A stretch of 64,000 nt of DNA from positions 12,110,001-12,174,000 of the forward strand of contig NW_018344008.1 of the NCBI RefSeq assembly GCF_002099425.1, given 5' to 3'. Below, piece by piece: positions 58,868 to 64,000 of this stretch. The DNA is from Phascolarctos cinereus (taxonomy: Eukaryota > Chordata > Mammalia > Diprotodontia > Phascolarctidae). The notes under the pieces were generated by a model. That model was not told the origin of the DNA, ran no database searches, and saw only the letters and a list, made by a program, of their open reading frames with translations. Positions within the stretch are counted from its first letter, which is position 1; each line of letters opens with the position of its first letter. The translations under genes were made by a program, and so were the position numbers.

Positions 58868-60720
58868 TCTTTTTTTTCTTTTTTAACTTTAGTTAAACAT
58901 TTATTTATTCAGAAAAGTCCATTCATAAAACTTTTATTCCACTTATATCAACTTAATACACATGTTCTTAACAATTATGCTTGGATTGTTCATGAAAATT
59001 TCATAAGACATTAAACAAAGTTTAATCTCAAGTTATTTTCCTGTTAACTATTTTTACAGCACATGTATGTTAGGTAAGTATCAAAAAAATCACAAAAGCA
59101 AAAAACCTTAAAAAAAAATGAAATACATGGGTTTTTGTTTTATGGCTGTGCTTGATATACAGTGACTTTATGAATATCAAGCAATTCATTTTTTCATGCA
59201 TCCTGTACATTTGTTCTTAGGTCTCCTAAACCATTTAAATACAAATAAAATGAGTGTAGCAAAAATAATGAAAGCAAACAGCAGGGAACTTTACAAATAA
59301 TAGAATGTGAACCGTTTCTGACCTTCTCCAGAGTAAATTGACTGGGTTAAAACTTTGTCTTAAAAAACACTTTTGCAACTGCAATCATAAAGGTGTACGC
59401 GTTGAGATTGTGTATTTCACATATATGCATGGAATGACATGTAATATCTATGGAACATCTGTTTCTACCATAGCCATGAGTGCTGAACCCTAAAGTACCC
59501 ACAATAACTACACCTGTGGCTGGAACCAATTATCCCTTTATCCCCCCCACCATGATAGACCAATATGTGTGCAGTTTCCTTTGCTTAGACATAGAAGCTG
59601 TTTTAACACTGGCCTTGTGAAATCACAGTGTACCAGAAGTACTATGCCAAATTTGTAAAACATGTATAAAAATTCCATATCCCTATATTGGCCATCTCAG
59701 ATGAAAACAGAGAACTCTCCAAATGTTATAACTGGCCCTGCTCCCCTAATATTAAACATAAAAACCACACGGGAAATAATAGACATCCAAATAGAATTAA
59801 CATAAACAAAAACTATTTGTGGGACAGCATGGATGACAAATGGTCTACTGTGTAAATTTTAGAATGGGGCAGATTAAAGTTGGAAGGGTGATTAATTCTC
59901 CTCTCCTTCTCCTGCTTCAGCTTCATCTCCTTGGGTGTCTGATGTCCACGATGTCAAGTTGTTTCTCAGTAATTGCATTATTAGTATGCTGTCTTTGTAT
60001 GATTCTTCACTTAATATATCAAGTTCAGCAATGGCTTCATCAAAAGCTGTCTTTGCAAGGGAGCAGGCTTTCTCTGTAGAGTTTAGGATCTCATAATAGA
60101 ACACAGAGAAGTTCAAGGTTAAACCCAATCTTATAATAGGATGCTTTGGTCGCATCTCCTTTTTGCTGATTTCAATTGCTTCTTGATATGCTAGTTGTGA
60201 TTGATCCACTATTCCTTTCTTGGCATCACTAGCAACAACCTCAGCCAAATCATGGTAGTAGTCTCCTTTCATTTTCAAATAGAAAACGTTGCTTTCTGCT
60301 TGTGAAGCATTAGGAATCAAGAACTTTTCCAATAGAGACAGTACATCATTGCAGATAATCTCTTAGTTTGGTCTCAATTTTCTCTCTGTATTCTCAGACC
60401 ATCTCCTTTTTTTTCTTAGTACCTTCCGTCTTTTGCTCAATACTTGAAACAACCCTCCAAAATGACCTTTTGGCCCGTACAACATTTTTGTAAGCAACAG
60501 AGAGATTCTTCTCCTCATTCAGCTCCTTGCTCAGTTACAGATTTCATGCAGGCTACCATGTCATCATATTTCTTAGCCTGCTCAACCAGTTTGGCCTTCT
60601 GCACCAGTTCATTTTTATCCATGATTGAATGTTCTGTGCCTGGAGTGAGTGGCGGCGGACAGGAGGGTGGTGGGGTTCAGCAATGTCTGGGTGGTGGCAA
60701 TGGCAATCACAGGGCTGAGA
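58868..60720 (-). pseudogene. YWHAZ: Processed pseudogene of YWHAZ (14-3-3 zeta)
   Basis: An intronless copy of the 14-3-3 zeta mRNA, antisense inside ETNK1 intron 2. The start codon is at 60622-60620 ([12 protein letters not shown]), the stop is at 59892, and there is 5' UTR to about 60720. The 3' UTR of about 1 kb ends just after AATAAA-containing sequence (58933-58938 and 58903-58909) and an A-rich tail (58868-58886). The 3' UTR matches what I recall of the short human YWHAZ mRNA form. The C-terminal 146 codons stay open ([13 protein letters not shown] to [13 protein letters not shown]) but carry many substitutions. The N-terminal half is broken by an 8-nt deletion after GAGCTGAA giving TGA, a TGA in place of CGA before EYREKIE, and a 1-nt insertion in the RDICNDV region. 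An extra Ile codon follows KHPI. The parent encodes a phosphoserine-binding adaptor. This copy has no evident promoter and is most likely non-functional. Confidence 0.95.
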
Positions 60721-60959
60721 CTAAACATTTATTTATAAGCAGCATTTGTCTAGGTACCATTCTGATAGTACACTAAAACCTTCCTTATTAAGACTAATTG
60801 GGGGAAGGCTAGCTTGCATTAGCAAAAAAATCTATGTTATAGGATCATAGTATTTAGATATGAAAGGGATTTTGGAGAACATTTAATTCTGTACCTTTTT
60901 TTTTTTCCTAGAGGAGGAAACTGAGGGGGAAGAGATTTTTAAACCCCATTCCAAATAAT
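60721..60959. other. Unassigned, with a short MIR-like remnant
   Basis: CCTAGAGGAGGAAACTGAGG near 60910 suggests a MIR-type piece. Confidence 0.4.
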
Positions 60960-61205
60960 AATTTTATTAACTTAATTCCCAACCGAAACTAACATCCACT
61001 CTCACAGTCTTTCTGCCAATGTCCCTTTCTTTATCCTTTTGCCCTCCTGGCTAAATATCACCACTCTATAATCCCTTCACCATTCTGACCTCTATGCCTA
61101 TTTCCTTGAGAGCAGGGACCGTCTTCCATTTATATCCCCAGTGCGTAGTGCATGGTAAACACATAATAAATGCCTGTTCAATCATTCATTCATTAATTCA
61201 TGTAT
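60960..61205 (+). mobile_element. L2 LINE 3' end
   Basis: TTCCTTGAGAGCAGGGACCG, then CAGTGCGTAGTGCATGGTAA, then ATAATAAATGCCTGTTCAATC. Confidence 0.75.
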
Positions 61206-61210
61206 GCTTT

Positions 61211-61363
61211 TACACACACACACACATATGTGTGTGTGTATATATATGTGTATATATATAGTATGTATATATATGTATACATATGTATATATGTATACAT
61301 ATATATAGTATGTATATATGTATACATATATATATGTATACATATGTATATATGTATACATAC

Positions 61364-61407
<44 letters not shown>
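61211..61407. repeat. Compound (CA)n(TG)n(TA)n(CATA)n microsatellite
   Basis: About 200 bp of alternating purine-pyrimidine sequence rich in TATACATATGTA units, strongly self-complementary. Confidence 0.95.
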
Positions 61408-61409
<2 letters not shown>

Positions 61410-61945
61410 AAACATAAATGACTTAGAAAAGACTGCAACATCTTGGGGGATTAACTTTAATGAAGGGCTATGGACCAAAGCATGTTGAGGGAGGAGAGAG
61501 GCATTTTTGTTCTTTTGTGTAGCCTAAACTCCCTTTCAGCCTCATCATTTAGTTTCCTGACACATCCTTTTTTTCATATGTCATGAAAATATATTCTTCA
61601 ACCTAGCCTTATTCAAGTTATTACAAGTTACAAATTAGCAAAACCTTATAAATTAGGGTTTTGAAAGAATGTGTTTTTTTTTGACAAGTAGCAATTAGGA
61701 ATACACAGGTGTTGTACTTTAACTGAATTGTGCTCATTGTAAAATCTCATTGTCTCTAGATAACCACTTGAAAGTTTTCAGAGCAGATCATAGGGGTTTT
61801 TTTTGGTGGTTGTTAATTTTTCAGCTTAAGAATAGAGGGCCAGTTAGTAGTTCTTGGATTTTCTCTAGTCTTAGACAAGATTCTAATCTGGTTTTGATTT
61901 TTACCTTTGCTTTACCAAGTTGATGATTTGACTTCACAGAGCCGA
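61408..61945. other. Unassigned intronic sequence
   Basis: Nothing recognised. Confidence 0.4.
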
Positions 61946-62515
61946 TTTAGACATTTTTTAAAATTTCTCCCTGTTTTAAAATTTTTACTATTTATTTTTG
62001 ACATTCTTTTTAAATTTTGAGTTCCAAATTCCATCCCTCCCATACTCACTGAGGAAGCAAGCAATATATCAGTTATGCATGTGAAATAATACAAAACATT
62101 TCCATATTTGGCATATTTCCATAAAAAGCAAGAAAAATAAAGTGAGAAAATTGTACTCTGAGTTCATCAGTCTCTTTCTGGAGGTGGATAGCATTTTTTT
62201 TTATCATGTATCCTTTGGAACTGGATCACTGTTATTGATCAGAGTAGCCAAGTCTTCCACAGTTGATTAACATTATAACATTGCTGTTGCTGGGCACAGT
62301 GGTTTCCCAGTTCTTCTCACTTCACGTTATATCGGTTCACATAGGTCTTGCCATATTTTCCTGAATCCCATGTCATTTCTCATAGTACTCCATCACAGTC
62401 ATAGGCCACAACTTTTCAGCCATTCCCCAATTGATGATATCCCCTCAATTTCCAATTCTTTGCCACCACAGAAAGAGCTGCTATAAATATTTTTGTACAT
62501 ACAGGTCTAGCTATT
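61946..62515 (-). mobile_element. L1 LINE 3' fragment
   Basis: TTTTGAGTTCCAAATTCCATCC, then CAGCCATTCCCCAATTGATG, then TTTGCCACCACAGAAAGAGC: antisense L1 3' UTR and the ORF2 end. Confidence 0.8.
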
Positions 62516-63214
62516 CTCTTTAAGCCGTTTTTTATGATATTGTTAGGTACTTGCCACATCCAGTACATTCCAGCTCACTCCTTGAAAAAAGTATTTACAA
62601 CTCACAGGAGTAATGCTTCTTAGGGCTTTTTTTTCCCTCTTTCATTTCTTAATCCTGAATCATATGTTCTAACTTCATCCCTTCACTTTAGTTCATTTTC
62701 ACATAGATATTACTAAATATCAAGGTTAATGTTGACTCAGTTTGGGGACTCTTTCTCTTCATATACTTTTTCTAGTTTTTCATCCTTTGCAGTAGATGTT
62801 CGTAATAGTCTGCTTATGTTAATCATAAACACTGCAAGATGAGATGACAATTTTTGTCTTTACTAGTCTGTATTTGGTCCTTCTGTGTTTGTGGCAATGT
62901 GTAATATTATGAATTAAACATTTTTTGTGTGTGTTGCTGAAAATTTGTGGCGTTCCAAATGCAAAATTCACTTAAAGTAGCTATTTTTGAAATGATGTAG
63001 AAGTGAAATTTAAAAATTTCTGTTTGGCCTTCTTTGCCTTTTAGTCACAGTGACTCAGCTCAGAAGGATCTTTTTAATTTCAAGTTGTACCTTTGAGAAA
63101 CATCTAAAAGGTATATTACAACCATAGAATCTTTGAGATCATCTAATTAATCCTCTTTTTTTAGAAGTTGAGAAAATTAAGGCCCATAGCTCTTTCATGA
63201 CTTGCTTAAGATTA
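62516..63214. other. Unassigned intronic sequence
   Basis: 63120-63205 resembles a MIR/CR1 remnant. The rest was not recognised. Confidence 0.4.
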
Positions 63215-63765
63215 TATTGTCGTTTATCCTTCACTTAGAGAGGACCAATGACTTCACAGGGTGATGTCTTGACTTGCACAAGAAATGTATTTAAGTGAGG
63301 TAGAGTCATACAAAGTCATCAGCTTCTGTCTTCCAAAGTCATCAAAGTCTAGTGGCAAGACAAAAGTCAGGATGACTGATGATGGTTCAGGATGCAGTGG
63401 ATGACTTCGGCTTCTTCATTGTCTGACCAAGCTCTAAGCATTCCACAGCACCTGCTTAAGCCACCTTCTTGGCTACTGAAACAAATTGGTCTCATCTGCC
63501 CATTCTGCTGGTTGTAGACTTCATTTTTTGGGGTAGACAACCCTCCTAACTCAACTGACAGGTGGGAGGCCTGTCAGTTAACTTGGGTTAGCCTGTCTAC
63601 CAAAATGGTTTTACTGGGATGTGGCTGCTGCACATAGGCTACAGGTTCTAGAAGCCAAAGGTGACAGTTGGGTGAAAGGTAGACACCAGAGGTGGGTAAG
63701 CAGCCCCGAAAAGGGCTTTGCAAGCCCTCATCCTGGAGGTGCTGCCCTCCATGAACACCCCATAT
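63215..63765 (+). repeat. Unnamed dispersed repeat, copy 2
   Basis: GAGAGGACCAATGACTTCAC, then AAGTCATCAAAGTCTAGTGG, then GACCAAGCTCTAAGCATTCC, then AGTTAACTTGGGTTAGCCTG, then GAAAAGGGCTTTGCAAGCC. It is approximately the inverse of 33250-33660 but extends further. The family was not identified. Confidence 0.6.
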
Positions 63766-64000
63766 ACCCCTTAAGAATATATATCTATATATATATCAAG
63801 TTAATGGCAGAGCAGAACTCAAACTTTGGTCTCCTGATTCTTACGGCAGTGTTCTTTTTCACTGATACTACACTGCCTCCCTTAACAATACCTGCCTTAG
63901 AGATAGCTAAAAAGGCTTTTTTCCACCAGCCCTGGACTTTGTCTTTGGAGTCAGGCCTGATCTATGGGTCTGTATACTTGTCTGTGGGCCTTGTATCAAG
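63766..64000. other. TA-rich run and MIR-like remnant
   Basis: A short (TA)n at 63776-63796, then CAGAGCAGAACTCAAACTTTGG, typical of a degraded MIR core. Confidence 0.45.

Larger units (their letters stand above)
49078..64000 (+). other. ETNK1: ETNK1 intron 2, partial
   Basis: GT donor at 49078. No ETNK1 sequence expected next (residues LIARQLAKIHAIHAHNGW) was found in any frame up to 64000, so this intron exceeds 14.9 kb and runs out of the window. Confidence 0.8.

Noticed and set aside
59892-60332. A functional 146-residue 14-3-3 protein gene
   Set aside because: It is only the C-terminal part of a retrocopy whose N-terminal half is disrupted and which lacks introns and a promoter.
61182-61478. 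Tyr/Ile-rich repeat protein frames
   Set aside because: Pure translation of the compound TA/CATA microsatellite.

Overview
This is a window of a marsupial nuclear genome. It is AT-rich, full of interspersed repeats and almost free of host coding sequence. The marsupial call rests on the repeats. There are many copies of two tRNA-derived SINE types (a poly(A)-tailed type ending in a CCTGGGCAAGTCACTTAACC core, and a longer type whose tail matches an RTE LINE), L1 copies with a marsupial-like 3' end, and very old CR1/L3, L2 and MIR/CORE-SINE remnants. The poly(A)-tailed SINE type points to an Australian marsupial rather than an opossum, but that is an inference.

One host gene is visible: ETNK1 (ethanolamine kinase 1), on the + strand. 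Its CpG-island promoter and first coding exon lie at about 30.7-31.4 kb and its second coding exon at 48818-49077. They are separated by a 17.4-kb phase-0 intron. The second exon ends in phase 2, and no third exon was found in the remaining 14.9 kb, so the rest of the gene lies beyond the window. Exon 1 has a strong ATG at 31232. Upstream and in frame with it lies an ATG-less reading frame that encodes a hydrophobic segment resembling the N-terminal extension of the human protein.

Left flank, 1-30.6 kb: no gene. It holds L1 fragments on both strands, SINEs, and a minus-strand endogenous retrovirus fossil at 7525-14744 with a tRNA-Gly primer-binding site. A 1.6-kb L1 insertion inside the retrovirus carries a downstream transduced segment. 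There are two probable solo LTRs, a CR1/L3 3' end and two tandem L2 3' ends.

Intron 1, 31.4-48.8 kb: SINEs, a palindromic hAT-like element with an exact 8-bp target duplication, a large composite minus-strand L1 (about 40.5-45.5 kb) with other elements inserted in it, and old low-copy repeats.

Intron 2, 49.1-64 kb: a SINE with a clear target duplication, CR1/L3, an RTE LINE 3' end, L1 and L2 pieces, simple repeats, and a near full-length processed pseudogene of YWHAZ (14-3-3 zeta) antisense to ETNK1 at about 58.87-60.72 kb.

I found no new biological system. The most informative items are the upstream ETNK1 frame, the L1 3' transduction inside the retrovirus, and the RTE/SINE tail relationship. 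Repeat names were assigned by eye and family-level names are tentative.
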